Positions 1 through 8,890 of a stretch of 21,867 bases of DNA are shown piece after piece; the first letter of the stretch is position 1, and every line of letters starts with the position of its first letter. Under the pieces are notes generated by a model. It did no database searches, was not told the DNA's origin, and saw only the letters and a program-made list of their open reading frames with translations. The translations under genes were made by a program, and so were the position numbers. Source of the DNA: Gnetum montanum (taxonomy: Eukaryota; Streptophyta; Gnetopsida; Gnetales; Gnetaceae); NCBI GenBank assembly GCA_015680685.1, contig MNCI01030809.1:1-21867 (forward strand), read 5' to 3'.

Positions 1-233
1 TTTATGTTTTGAAGGGACTTTGGTATGTCATGGTAGTTGTGAAAGGTAAAAGGGTTCCTTACTAAGGGAGCCGGGGGTTGATGGGCTGCCATCTTAGTCC
101 GAGGTCTTTTAGGAATTAAACTTGGAAAAAGTGAAGCTCGTTGTTTTCTCGAAGTAGATTGACGAGTAATTGGTTGACTAGGGGTAGGAGTATGAGTTCT
201 TTGTTGAGATACTCCGTAAGAAAGGTCACTCAT
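1..233 (-). CDS. Partial open reading frame of unknown function, running off the left edge
   Basis: An ATG at 233 on the minus strand opens a frame of 77 codons with no stop before the window edge. An in-frame TAG lies a short way upstream, so this is the first possible ATG. The visible product is basic and rich in Ser, Thr, Pro, Gln and Arg (it begins MSDLSYGVSQQRTHTPTPSQ), with no domain I recognise. It starts about 360 bp inside a primer-binding site and LTR of the same orientation, so the simplest reading is the first ORF (gag or an extra ORF before gag) of an LTR retrotransposon. Unlike the other coding remnants here it has no visible stop, but too little is shown to call it intact. An accidental open frame in low-complexity sequence is possible. 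Confidence 0.45.
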   Translation of the reverse strand, partial: MSDLSYGVSQQRTHTPTPSQPITRQSTSRKQRASLFPSLIPKRPRTKMAAHQPPAPLVRNPFTFHNYHDIPKSLQNI

Positions 234-596
234 AAATTGAGAAATAACAAGAAATGTAAAATGCTAATAAACTGTGAAAATTAAAGAAAATAAAAAAAAC
301 ATTTGGATACTATATTTTTTTACTTTTTTAAAATTTTTTAAAAGAAAATTGAGATTGTAAAATTTCAGGAAAGTAAATAAGAAGTAAAATAATTTAAATC
401 ACCTAAATTAAATTTCAGAAAAACAAATTAAAAAGGATTTATAAATTTGGAAATTTTGAAAATCTGAAATTGAAATAAAGCAGTAAAATTGAAAATAGAG
501 AGGCAAAAATTAAATAGACAGTAATAAGAAATGACAATTTATATTTTTTAAAGAAAAAGAAACATAAAAGAAAAGTAAAGAAAAGGTTGAGAAACT
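234..596 (-). other. AT-rich 5' leader of the left-hand LTR element
   Basis: This stretch lies between the primer-binding site and the ATG at 233 on the minus strand. It is very AT-rich, with many A- and T-runs on the + strand (for example 290-350 and 540-590). No coding potential, RNA gene or repeat unit was recognised. The position fits an untranslated leader containing the packaging region, but nothing in the sequence proves that. Confidence 0.4.
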
Positions 597-614
597 GCCC
601 TCCTTCTAGCGCCA
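597..614 (-). other. Candidate primer-binding site of the left-hand element
   Basis: The minus strand reads TGGCGCTAGAAGGAGGGC. It starts with TGG, complementary to a tRNA CCA end, and lies six bases from the LTR boundary at 621. It differs from the tRNA-Asp-like sites of the other two elements after the first six bases, so a different primer tRNA and a different lineage are likely. The tRNA identity was not determined. Confidence 0.6.
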
Positions 615-671
615 AAAAGGTGTTGATGCGTAAATTTTGGACACGCGAACACCTATGAAAACTCGTTTTAG

Positions 672-726
672 GAGACTATCGCCTAGGGCACCTCCCGTAT
701 GGGTACGGAAACCCGGGAATAGTCTC
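672..726. other. Inverted repeat near the primer-binding-site end of the left LTR
   Basis: GAGACTAT (672-679) pairs perfectly with ATAGTCTC (719-726). Inside the 39-base loop, CCGTA (695-699) pairs with TACGG (704-708) around a four-base loop. It sits in the U5 part of the LTR, about 60-110 bp from the primer-binding site, where reverse-transcribing elements often have structured RNA. Confidence 0.5.
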
Positions 727-1807
727 AGCTGGGAAGGGCAATGTGACAGAACTTTTAATAACAATATTTAAAACAAAATAAAAAAAATAAAAGCTTAGAT
801 TTGATGTTGGAAACTTAAAATAATCTGTGCAATTTGTAAAATGATGGATAATTCAAATATTCAAATTTTATATGTCCCGCTGTTGCAGATGCAAGCAGAG
901 TGGCGAGCGACGCGGCAGGCAACAGGAGCAGCGATGCGGCAGCAGGCCAGACAGAGGGGCGGCGACAGCAAAGCGAGGTGCGGCAAGCAGAAAACAGTGA
1001 TGCGGCAAAGGCAGCACAACGTCAGCGACGGGCAGCAACACACGCAACGCGGCAGCGGAGGAGACAGTAACAGGTCGCTGTTTCGCATGCGGTTGGGGTA
1101 GAGAAGGAAAACAAACGGCGGTGGTGAGGAAACCAGCAGCGGCAGGTGGAGAAAACTGTGTCTGCAGAGGAAGAATACGAGACTGTTCACCGTAGCACAC
1201 ACGCGAGGCTAGCAACTAAAGCGCGCGCAGCCTCAGCCGCGATCAGATCTGGTGTGGGAGAATAGAGAGAGGTTGCTGTTTCGCGTGCGGCCGGGGCAGA
1301 GAAGGACGCGCAGTGGAGGAAAACAGCGGTGGCCAGAAAACAGCAACGTGGAGGCAGCGACGCGAACATCAACGTGAGCAACGGAGAGGAGGCGGTGCAG
1401 CAGAGAAATAGCAGGCACAGAAGGGCAACGCAGCAGCGCAGAAGAGAGAGGCCGCAGCGTGATAGTCGGCAGGCGGCGCGAGGTGGTGGTGACGCGGAGG
1501 TAGAGGAGTGCCAGGCAGCGGAGAGGACAGCGATGTTGCAGCGGCAGGCGCGAGGGCAGGGGCAAGTGGGGGACGCGGCAGAAAAGTGAGGTGGCGAAGT
1601 TGCGGCTGCGGCCGCAGGAAAAGAAACAGACGGCGTGCAGATCTGAGAGCACGTGAGACAGACTGTTCGGGTGCGGGCTGCAGTGAACGGATGGCGACGC
1701 AGACAGCGGCAGCGGATAGAACAGAAGGTGCTACAGGCTGCGGTGGATCTACAAGAGAAGCCCCTGCAGAAAATCTCCCCCCTCCTCTAACGTGCTCCTA
1801 CCTCCCT

Positions 1808-1816
1808 GTTTTATAG
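1808..1816 (-). promoter_or_regulatory. TATA-like box of the left LTR
   Basis: The minus strand reads CTATAAAAC, followed within about 10 bases by GGGAGG sequence. It lies 177 bases inside the presumed 5' end of the LTR, a plausible place for the RNA polymerase II start of the left element. Confidence 0.5.
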
Positions 1817-1992
1817 CGGCTGCCGAAGAAAAGAAACGAGAAACCTAACCCTAATTGCTGTCACCCACGTAAAAATAAAACCCAAGCCCAAGAGAATAAG
1901 CTTTTAGTTTAAATTCTATTTTATTTATTTTTTTAATTTTAACTAGTTCAACAAGGCCCCATGCCTAGCATGGGTGAAAGTTGGTCACAACA

Positions 1993-2282
1993 GATGTATA
2001 ATATTTAGTGTTGTTAAAAGCTTATTGTTAAACTAGTTCTAGTATGAGTTCAATACTTAGTTGTGCATACAACTAGTAAGCACATTCAATGTAAGATAAA
2101 AACATGAATCGTTGCATAGTGATTTCAATATTCTTTTCTTACTTCTCAATTATCTATGAAGTTAAATATTTCAAAATTTTTATTATGAATGTCACAAGTA
2201 ATTTGAATTCCAAGTGTACAATTAATGCATCATTTTGCAAGAAAAGAAATTAGAAGAATTTTTTGATGTTCTAGAAAGCATG
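1993..2282. other. Unassigned AT-rich spacer between two elements
   Basis: This sequence lies outside both the left-hand LTR and the 5' LTR of element B. I see no ORF, no recognisable repeat and no RNA gene. It may be the older DNA into which both elements inserted. The five bases before B are GCATG (2278-2282); B's truncated right end gives no partner to compare. Confidence 0.5.
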
Positions 2283-2307
2283 TGATGAACCATGATTTGT
2301 CAGGCTT

Positions 2308-2416
2308 CGATATCGGACCCGCGATATAGGATCCACAATATCGGGTACATGATATCACAGCTTGGCTAACGATATCAGATACACGATATCATGGTTCTTA
2401 TGTAAGCTTATAAATA
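2308..2416 (+). promoter_or_regulatory. U3 promoter of element B: GATATC palindrome cluster plus TATA box
   Basis: Four exact GATATC palindromes (2309, 2351, 2371, 2385) and several one-base variants lie within 85 bp, followed by TATAAATA at 2409-2416. This fits an enhancer-like array ahead of the LTR core promoter. The role is inferred from position and from recurrence in the other LTRs. Confidence 0.6.
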
Positions 2417-2583
2417 CCACATTTAGACGCACAAGAAGGAAGTAAGTAGGTCAATATAGAAGTAGAGTCTTTTTGTTCATTTTTAGTTCATCTCAACTCT
2501 TTCCCTAGTGCATGCCTGTAGTGATTGTAATTGTACGGAACCTTTATTCAAGTGTGACGTACTTGGACACGCACATGACTAGC

Positions 2584-2589
2584 AATAAA
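2584..2589 (+). terminator. Polyadenylation signal in the B 5' LTR
   Basis: AATAAA occurs about 170 bp after the TATA box. The same signal, in the same context (GCAATAAAGAT), occurs at 20080-20085 in the solo LTR. Confidence 0.45.
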
Positions 2590-3125
2590 GATTGAGATTA
2601 CTTCATCATTACAACATCCACTTAGCTCTTAATTACTTTAATTGTTAATTGTTATTTACTATTTCCTTTACTTAATATTTACTTTCTTGTCATTTATACT
2701 TCATGCTGTTAATGCGAAATGAGTACAACTTAATCACGAGCACTTAAGTGTGACTACTTGGTATTCCGATAGCGTACCTAGGACATGCACTTGGTAATCC
2801 TAATAGTAGTACACAAGGTCCAAGATGTGTATAGATGATTAAGGACAGATGCTCATCATACTTAGGCTAGCCTAGATTCTCTTCTCCCATTCCCTCTTAG
2901 CTTAATCAAAGTTATTTTCCATTGTCTCTAGGAGTACCACTAGTTTAGGACCACATCATACACCTCACTCTGGAGTAAACCATACGTTACAAAGCAAATA
3001 CTAGTCCAGGTGGGAAGACAGCAAACTACGATCAACGTGTAACTATTTAGATACCACAACTAGCCCATTTGTGGAGTTCGACCAGATTGTGCGTGAACAC
3101 TTGTATTCGTATGGTTGAATATAGG

Positions 3126-3925
3126 TGATGAGCGGCGAGGTACCCTTACGCTCAATCATACGAATACGAGTGTTTCACGCATGATCCAGTTGAATTCCAA
3201 GGACTATGTGCCTATGCATATTTTTGGAACAAGAATGGGCTGGTTAATCGTTGTCTTTCCAAACTTATTTGCATGTCATGGTTGTATGGTTAAGTAAGCT
3301 TGAGGCATATGATTTTTATAGCTTTTATGTGTTTTATATCCTGTGCTAGTAAGGAGGGGGAGAGAGATAACTAATCTAGTTTAACTAATCATTAACTAAG
3401 TTCTTATTGCTCCTAACACCGGTATTTGTTCCCACTTGCCGTACACATCCTGAACCAGTACAACACTGCTAGGATTACCGAATGCTAATCGTCACTGGGT
3501 TACCAAGCACTACACGCATGCTTGAAGTGGTCGTACAGAGTGTATTTAACTAAGAGAGTTGTAGGGTGAAAGAAATCATTAATCAACTAGAAAAGCATTA
3601 AATAATAATTAACGCTAATTAATCTATTCTGAATGCCGTAAGGTTTATCATAAAGTTCATCTCTATTGTCATACACAAAGTGTGCTCAGGTACACAATGC
3701 TCGAATAAAGATCCATTCACTTTATGACTCCTACTGCGGGCATGCAGAAATAATTCTAACTCTGGAGGAAAAAACTGGCAAGAGTTCGGCTAAGGGACTA
3801 ATTGTCTAATGTGAAAACCAAGGGCGCTACCTCTTTTTTACAGGCGAGGAGACAGGCCTTGATATTGGGTATCCAAGATCGCATGGTTGGATTCGATATT
3901 GTGGACGCAATATCGTGGTTCATCA
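3126..3925 (-). repeat. 3' LTR of element A
   Basis: The plus strand starts TGATGAGCGGCGAGG and ends GTGGTTCATCA. It aligns along its length with 12038-12858. Compared with that copy it lacks an 8-bp stretch near 3375 and about 13 bp at the GATATC cluster. The polyadenylation signal seen at 12582 is changed here. Confidence 0.88.
3859..3918 (-). promoter_or_regulatory. GATATC-type cluster in the A 3' LTR
   Basis: Three one-base variants of GATATC (3861, 3895, 3909) sit next to the U3 end of this LTR, the same place as in the other LTRs. The exact palindromes of the sister LTR (12780, 12813, 12828) have decayed here by single transitions. Confidence 0.5.
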
Positions 3926-4579
3926 TACCACCACGACTGAATGAAAACTCGTCCTTGAGTTCCTTACAAAATATTGGGAAGGTATGGGATTATTGACTGA
4001 ATAACCATTGACAGTGGAATGGGGTGACAGACTCAATGTGCCCGGTGAACTGATAACATTAGTGTTCATGACGACTGAGGTGAACACTGTACATAAATGA
4101 CATACCAGCCTTTATTTGGTAGCTTGGAAGAGAAGGAGAGAGAAAAAAGAATAAGGCGTGTTGTTGCTGATGCCAAGATTGCACCTTCCGTTGTTTATCC
4201 ATAGCCATGCCACCAATCTTGCTCCTTTTGTAAATACTCTAGTTTTGGTCCATCCTGAGTGTTTCCTCCAGGCCCAGTCCATTGTTGTATGATCGTCATT
4301 TGCACACACAACACAGTTACAAATGGGTGAGGGTAGATAAATCACAATGTAGTTGATACCTTGCCTTGATGTAAAGTGCATCGGCTAAGTTGTGGTTATG
4401 GTAAATACTGATTCTAGAGATTTAACACTGGTGACTACCTAAGGTGTAGGGGTTAGGAAAAATTGAAAAATTTGTGCCAGGGCCCCCATGACTAAGAGTG
4501 AACCTCCAGTAGCAATAGGATGGAAAAAGATAAGGAATAAGAAAGGTGGAGAAAAAGCAACAATGACAATGCCAATAAT

Positions 4580-4952
4580 ATGGATGTCATGGATGGGGAT
4601 GAAACAAAAAATTATCGATTGCAAGAAACGTTTAAGGAAAAGAAGTTAACAAATGCACCAAAAAGGAATGCTAGTGGATCCTCCCCAAAGCAGGCTAATG
4701 CCCTTGATGCCCTGATAGACCCAAAAACCAAGGAGTTCGTAGGCTCTAGGAATGTCATTTGGAAGCAAGAGTTAAAAACTTACCCACAAGAAATCACCAA
4801 GGAAAAATAATGGATCAACCAAGATATGGACTAATGATAAAACTGGCAATGAGGTGAAAAATGGAGAAGAAAGGTGGAGAGGAGAGAATGGAATGGAAAA
4901 CCAAGAACAAGGTTGTGTAAAGTCCCTTGTGTGTGTTTTATGGTTAATGTGA
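4580..4952 (+). pseudogene. Coding-like segment of unknown function, antisense to element A
   Basis: A plus-strand frame of 76 codons (4580-4810) is followed by a second open stretch in another frame to about 4952. The product is hydrophilic and rich in Lys, Asn, Asp and Glu (for example KTKEFVGSRNVIWKQELK), and codon-like composition extends somewhat upstream. It lies antisense between integrase and the 3' LTR of A. Some Tat-lineage Ty3/gypsy elements are known to carry antisense extra ORFs in this position. It could equally be a fragment of an unrelated insertion. No domain was recognised. Confidence 0.3.
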
Positions 4953-5734
4953 CCAAGTATAACTCATTCCAAAACCAGGCTTAACAAACCACATTCGGTG
5001 ACCTCACATCAACACATTTGACCAACCTATCCTCTTGAAGCAACAAGAATGCCTCTACAAAAAGTCACCACCATTCTAAGGAGAGCAAGATGGAGAATCA
5101 GGAAGCGAGAAAGGGCCTTAGTTAGAGGGAATCTTCAGGCATGGGTAACATGTCTTTCCAGTTCCATAACCAGTGCTTGTAGCCCATATTACTTTATTAT
5201 GTCTAAGGGGTGTGTGCTTTGAATTCTTAATTTTTTTTTGTGTGAGAACCACACCATGCAAAGACTTAGTTTTATGTACTCAACTTCTGGATGATTGATG
5301 AATAGTAGAATGGTGGAAAAGCCAAAGTAAAAGCATCCAAGCACTAAAGAGAATAGAAAACACAAATGCATCGAATCCCCCTGAAGTCACACCCTTTCCA
5401 TCCTTTGAGTCTTTTCTTAGTTTGAGAAATACCCAGCCACCAATTTGTTAACAATTTTATTAGAGAAAGGGATTATACAGTTCCAAGCTAAGGGAGACCA
5501 TAGGATTTTATAGATACATGAATGACATGAGCTCATTGCTTGTTTAATTAAAAGAACCATACCTTAATATCAGCATCATACTTCAAAGGTAAAATCCAAA
5601 CATTAGCAATCAATATAGTATTATTCATGCCACCATTATGAACACTTATTGGGTGACGAACAAAATAAAGTAATCACACAAAGAAATGGTAAAAATATGA
5701 ATGATGGTGTAAAATAAAAACAAGAAAGGTTAAA

Positions 5735-5798
5735 GAAATGTGCAAAACAAAAATGTGCAAAATAAAAACATGTGAAACAAAAATGTGTAAAAAAAAAA
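5735..5798. repeat. Short imperfect tandem repeat
   Basis: Four copies of a roughly 15-16-bp unit of the form AAATGTGCAAAACAAA occur in a row, ending in an A-run at 5790-5798. It lies just beyond the end of the integrase remnant. Confidence 0.6.
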
Positions 5799-5826
5799 TT
5801 TAGAAAGAATTGAGGGCCTTCAATGA

Positions 5827-7269
5827 TTAGTAGAGGTGGCCATCTCCCCCATGACTGAGTTGGAAGGAGGAGATCTGAAATAATGAGCAAGGTTGTCCAC
5901 CCACAGAGGTAGCATGTTTTCTAGCTATCCTAAACTCATGGAAAGGTTTTGTTTCTTGCATGTTGACTAACAGTCTCTTATCTGGGCTCTTAGGTTTATA
6001 TATGGTCATGGCTCCTGAAGGAAAAGTTGCATAGGTAATGTAAGGTCCTTCCCATAGTGTTTGAAATTTGATATGTTGTGACACATGTGTGGGATTCTAG
6101 TAGAGAACTTTATCTCCTAACTGATGCTTAACTTTCCTAATTTTCAGGTCATGACATTGTTTATTAAATGACTTGTGTAATTCATTAGATGACAAGGCAG
6201 CTAGTCAGTTCTCAGCTAGCAAGTTAAGAGTCATCAACCTTTGTTTTTATGCTAGATCAAGGTCAAGAATGAGGTCACAAGTTGTGGCTAGTGTACGGAG
6301 CTCAGTTTGGATAGGGAGCATTGGAAGTTTTCCATACACTAACTCGTAGGGAGAGTAGCCTATAGGGAGTCTCCATGTGGAGTAGTATGCCCAAAGAGCA
6401 TCGTTTAGTTTAGTGCTCTAGTCTCACCTATACTTGCTAATGGTTTTGGTCAGTATCGTAGTAATCTCCTTGTTGGTGACCTCGGCTTGACCATTTGCTT
6501 GGGGGTGGTATGGTGTAGTCAATTTATGCTCAACCCCTAAGCATTACATTAGTTTTCAAAAATTTGCACCTGTAAAGTGTGTATCATTGTCTGAGATAAG
6601 TGCACGCAGCACACCAAACCTGTTGACAACTTGTTGTTGAACAAATCATACAGCTGTAGATGATGTTCAATCTTTAACGATAGCTGCTTCAACCCATTTT
6701 GTTAAGTAGTCTACGGTAACTATGATGTAAGCTTTTCCATTGGACATTGGTGTAATGGGCCCTATGAAATAAATCCCCAAATGTTGAAGCATTCTAACGG
6801 TTGAATCCATTGTTGTGAACCTCCATTTTAGTAGTCATTTCCCCATCACATTGACAGTTCTCACAAGATTGGATGATTTGATGGGTGTCCCGGAACAAGC
6901 TAGGCCAATAATACCCTGAAGCAAGATCTTGATGGCCATTTGTTTCCTAGCATAATGGCCCCCACAGGGGCCCTCATGAGCATCTTGGAGAACTCTTAGT
7001 TGATTTCTATCGGGAACATACCATCGAACCAAGCCATCAGGACATACTTTGTAAAGTTATCCATTGATCTCCATAAAGTACTTAGCTCTATGAAGAAATT
7101 GTTGTTTCTTCTTAAGGTTTAGTTCTTGTGGTGTTTGTTGGGTAAGGAGATAGGTAAGAATGGTATTGTACCAGTTTGTCTCCATGGGTGATTGGTTATT
7201 CACTACACCAGCAAAGAGGAATTCATTAGGGAAATGATTGAAAATTGAATACTCATCCTCTTTGTTGTC
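5827..7269 (-). pseudogene. Element A integrase remnant
   Basis: This is the integrase end of pol, which would insert the element's DNA into the genome. At 6835-7032 the frame shows an H-H half zinc finger (HEGPCGGHYARKQMAIKI). The C-x2-C half (SCENCQ) lies just downstream in another frame, so a frameshift cuts the finger. In the catalytic core the first Asp is replaced by Tyr (GIYFIGP, codon 6769-6771). The second Asp (SDNDTHF, codon 6589-6591) and the Glu (NGQAEV, codon 6481-6483) are present. A PIGYSPYELVYGK motif, of the type seen in Athila-like integrases, lies near 6300-6370. The C-terminal region ends with WEGPYITYATFPSGAMTIY and KPFHEF (5827-6084). Several in-frame stops are present, so it is inactive. 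Confidence 0.85.
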
Positions 7270-7600
7270 CTAGTGCAATCGAGATAAATGATTGGCAACT
7301 ACATTCTTGGTGCCTTTGCAATGTTAAACTTCCACAGTGCAACCGAGATAATTGAAATGATTGGCACTAGTGATACTTTTACTTGCACAGTGGATGTAAT
7401 AAGGATGTTTCTAGTCATCTAGCTATGTAAGTACAGCTCCTAAGGCATAGTTGGATGTGTCAACCATAACATGGAATGGTTTGGACTAGTTAGGAGCTTG
7501 TAGAATGGGTGTTTCTACCAGATTTTGTTTCAGAGTTTGGAAAGATAGTTCGCATTCCCTAGTCCACTCGAAGGGTATGTCTTTTTTCGTTAGCTCTACC
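7270..7600 (-). pseudogene. Element A RNase H remnant, internally shortened
   Basis: After the RT thumb and connection the frame reads FHVMVDTSNYALGAVL (about 7425-7475), the start of an RNase H domain with its first catalytic Asp. Shortly after come CASKSITSANHFNY and then NVVANHLSRL (about 7275-7305), the usual end of the domain. The distance between these marks is far shorter than a full domain, so its middle part, including the other acidic residues, appears deleted. Frame is preserved on both sides. Confidence 0.7.
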
Positions 7601-8890
7601 AATGGTTTGGAAATCTTTGAAAAGTTCTCTATGAATCTCCTACAGTAGCCAGTGTGTCCAAGGAATGATCAAATGTCTTTGATAGTTTCCGATTGATAGG
7701 TAATTCCTTGGATGACTTTGATTTTCTCAAGGTGTACCTCTATTCCTACATGTGAGATTTTATGCCCAAGTACTACGCCTTCTTGGACCATCAAATGGCT
7801 CTGTTGCTAGTGGAGTCTTAAATTAGTTTCTACACATCTTTTCAGAACTTTCTCTAACTGGTCCAAGGCTTGATCAAAGCTTACTCCAGAAGTGGAGAAG
7901 TCATCCATAAAGACTTCCACACCATTTCCTATCTACTGCTGGAATATGCTTAGAACTAAGCATTGAAATGTTGTAGGGGCATTGCACAAGCCAAAAAACA
8001 TTTGTTTTTATGCAAACATTCCCCAAGGACTGGTGAACATAGTTTTGGCTTGGTCTTCTGGGGCTATTTATATTTGGTTGTATCCGCTATATCCATCTAG
8101 AAAACTATAATAGTGATGCCCTGCGATTGTGTCTAAGACTTGGTCAACAAATGGCAATGGAAAGTGATCCTTGAATGTTGCCATGTTTAGTAGCCTAAAA
8201 TCTATGCACATCGTTTATTTTCCTTCCTTTTTAGGCATGATTACTAAGGGGCTAACTCATTCGCTATCAGCAATGGGGTATATGAACCCAGCCTTTAAAA
8301 GTTGTTTGATTTCTTCTTTTATTACTTACTTCAACTTTGGGTTCAATCGCCTCTGTGGTTGTTTTCGAGGCTTCATGGAGGAGTTAGTGTAAATCCTATG
8401 CTAGCATATCCTAGGATCTATTCTAGTTAATTCTGGATATAACCAGGTGAAGGCTTTTGACCACTTGTTTATTACCTTTAGCAGATTCTCTTTTTGTTGC
8501 GGAGCAAGTTTTGCATTGATGATTACCAATTTTCCATTCTTAAGGAACGTGTACTTCATACCGGTGGGTAATGGTTTTAATTCTATGGACTTCTGTTTAA
8601 ATTTCTCAGGAATTTCCAACTTCCCCTAGTTGATGTTTTCAAGGTTAGGACTTGGAAGTTGGTGGTGGACTTACTCTAATGCGTCTATGCTATTTATGTA
8701 AGTGTAAGTCAAACCCTCAGTTAGTTCCATGCATATAAGTGAGCTACTTTCTTAATCAGTTGTCAGCAACTGGGTGTCTTCTTGTCATGTGGCTACTGCA
8801 TATAGGCACCTTTGTATATCGATCGTTTGTGCACACTAATTGCATGTAGGCAATGTTAAACTTTGCACAAACCATGATCTCTATACGCAA
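7601..8890 (-). pseudogene. Element A reverse transcriptase remnant
   Basis: The segment at 8401-8619 matches the pre-RT region of Athila-like pol. RT proper starts near 8350 with QPQRRLNPKLK, followed by LLKAGFIYPIADSE and VSPLVIMPKKEG. The catalytic motif is FMDD (7900-7911, minus strand) within EVFMDDFSTSGVSFDQALDQ, followed by LEKVLKRC and later VVLGHKIS. FMDD in place of YxDD is usual in this lineage. The region between about 7920 and 8200 is harder to follow because of extra indels. Stops such as TGA in place of a conserved Trp show transition-type decay. The frame differs by one base from gag-protease because of an indel at 9094-9100. Confidence 0.88.

Larger units (their letters stand above)
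621..1992 (-). repeat. Long terminal repeat of a minus-strand LTR retrotransposon (5' LTR)
   Basis: The boundaries are inferred from the inverted ends TGTTG...CAACA, from the adjacent primer-binding site at 597-614, and from a TATA-like box at 1808-1816 on the minus strand. The LTR would be 1372 bp. Its middle (about 868-1800) is GC-rich, CpG-rich and made of GCAGCGGCA-like low-complexity sequence, in sharp contrast to the AT-rich flanks. Several short open frames exist there on both strands, but they look like by-products of low-complexity GC-rich DNA. The partner LTR and the matching target-site duplication would lie left of the window (right-hand candidate GATGT, 1993-1997). The right boundary is less certain than the left. 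Confidence 0.6.
2283..3125 (+). repeat. 5' LTR of element B, first part (interrupted at 3125)
   Basis: It starts TGATGAACCATGATTT, the same start as the copy at 20828. It contains the GATATC cluster, a TATAAATA box (2409-2416) and an AATAAA signal (2584-2589). From about 2520 to 3125 it aligns with the solo LTR at 20010-20610. It stops 24 bp short of the expected LTR end, where element A is inserted, and the missing end is found at 12859-12882. The full LTR would be 862 bp. Confidence 0.85.
3926..5826 (-). other. 3' internal region of element A, between integrase and 3' LTR
   Basis: In element orientation this 1.9-kb region follows the end of the integrase reading frame. No env-like ORF was recognised on the minus strand. 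Its last 100 bases (3926-4030) match the last part of element B (about 20725-20827), including a shared GAGTTTTCATTCA stretch just before the LTR, which supports common ancestry. The polypurine tract is weak: GTGGTGGTA on the minus strand, against ATGGGGGTA in B. The plus strand carries a coding-like segment (4580-4952), and 5735-5798 is a short tandem repeat. The rest holds nothing I recognise. Confidence 0.6.

Noticed and set aside
841-1816. Several overlapping open frames on both strands (86-139 codons)
   Set aside because: They overlap each other in GC-rich low-complexity sequence, give Arg/Gln/Ala-rich or Cys/Leu-rich products and show no domain. GC-rich repeats produce long accidental frames.
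3126-3925. Considered 2283-3925 as one composite LTR
   Set aside because: The TGATGA end at 3126, the reversed orientation of 3126-3925 and the continuation of the B LTR at 12859 show two separate LTRs joined by insertion.
4112-4381. Minus-strand frame of 89 codons in the 3' region of element A, considered as an env-like remnant
   Set aside because: No signal peptide, membrane segment or recognisable motif, and no similarity seen to the second ORF of element B.
5636-5890. Minus-strand frame rich in Phe and Cys (repeated HFCF) considered as a small membrane protein
   Set aside because: It is produced by the A-rich tandem repeat at 5735-5798 and overlaps the end of integrase.
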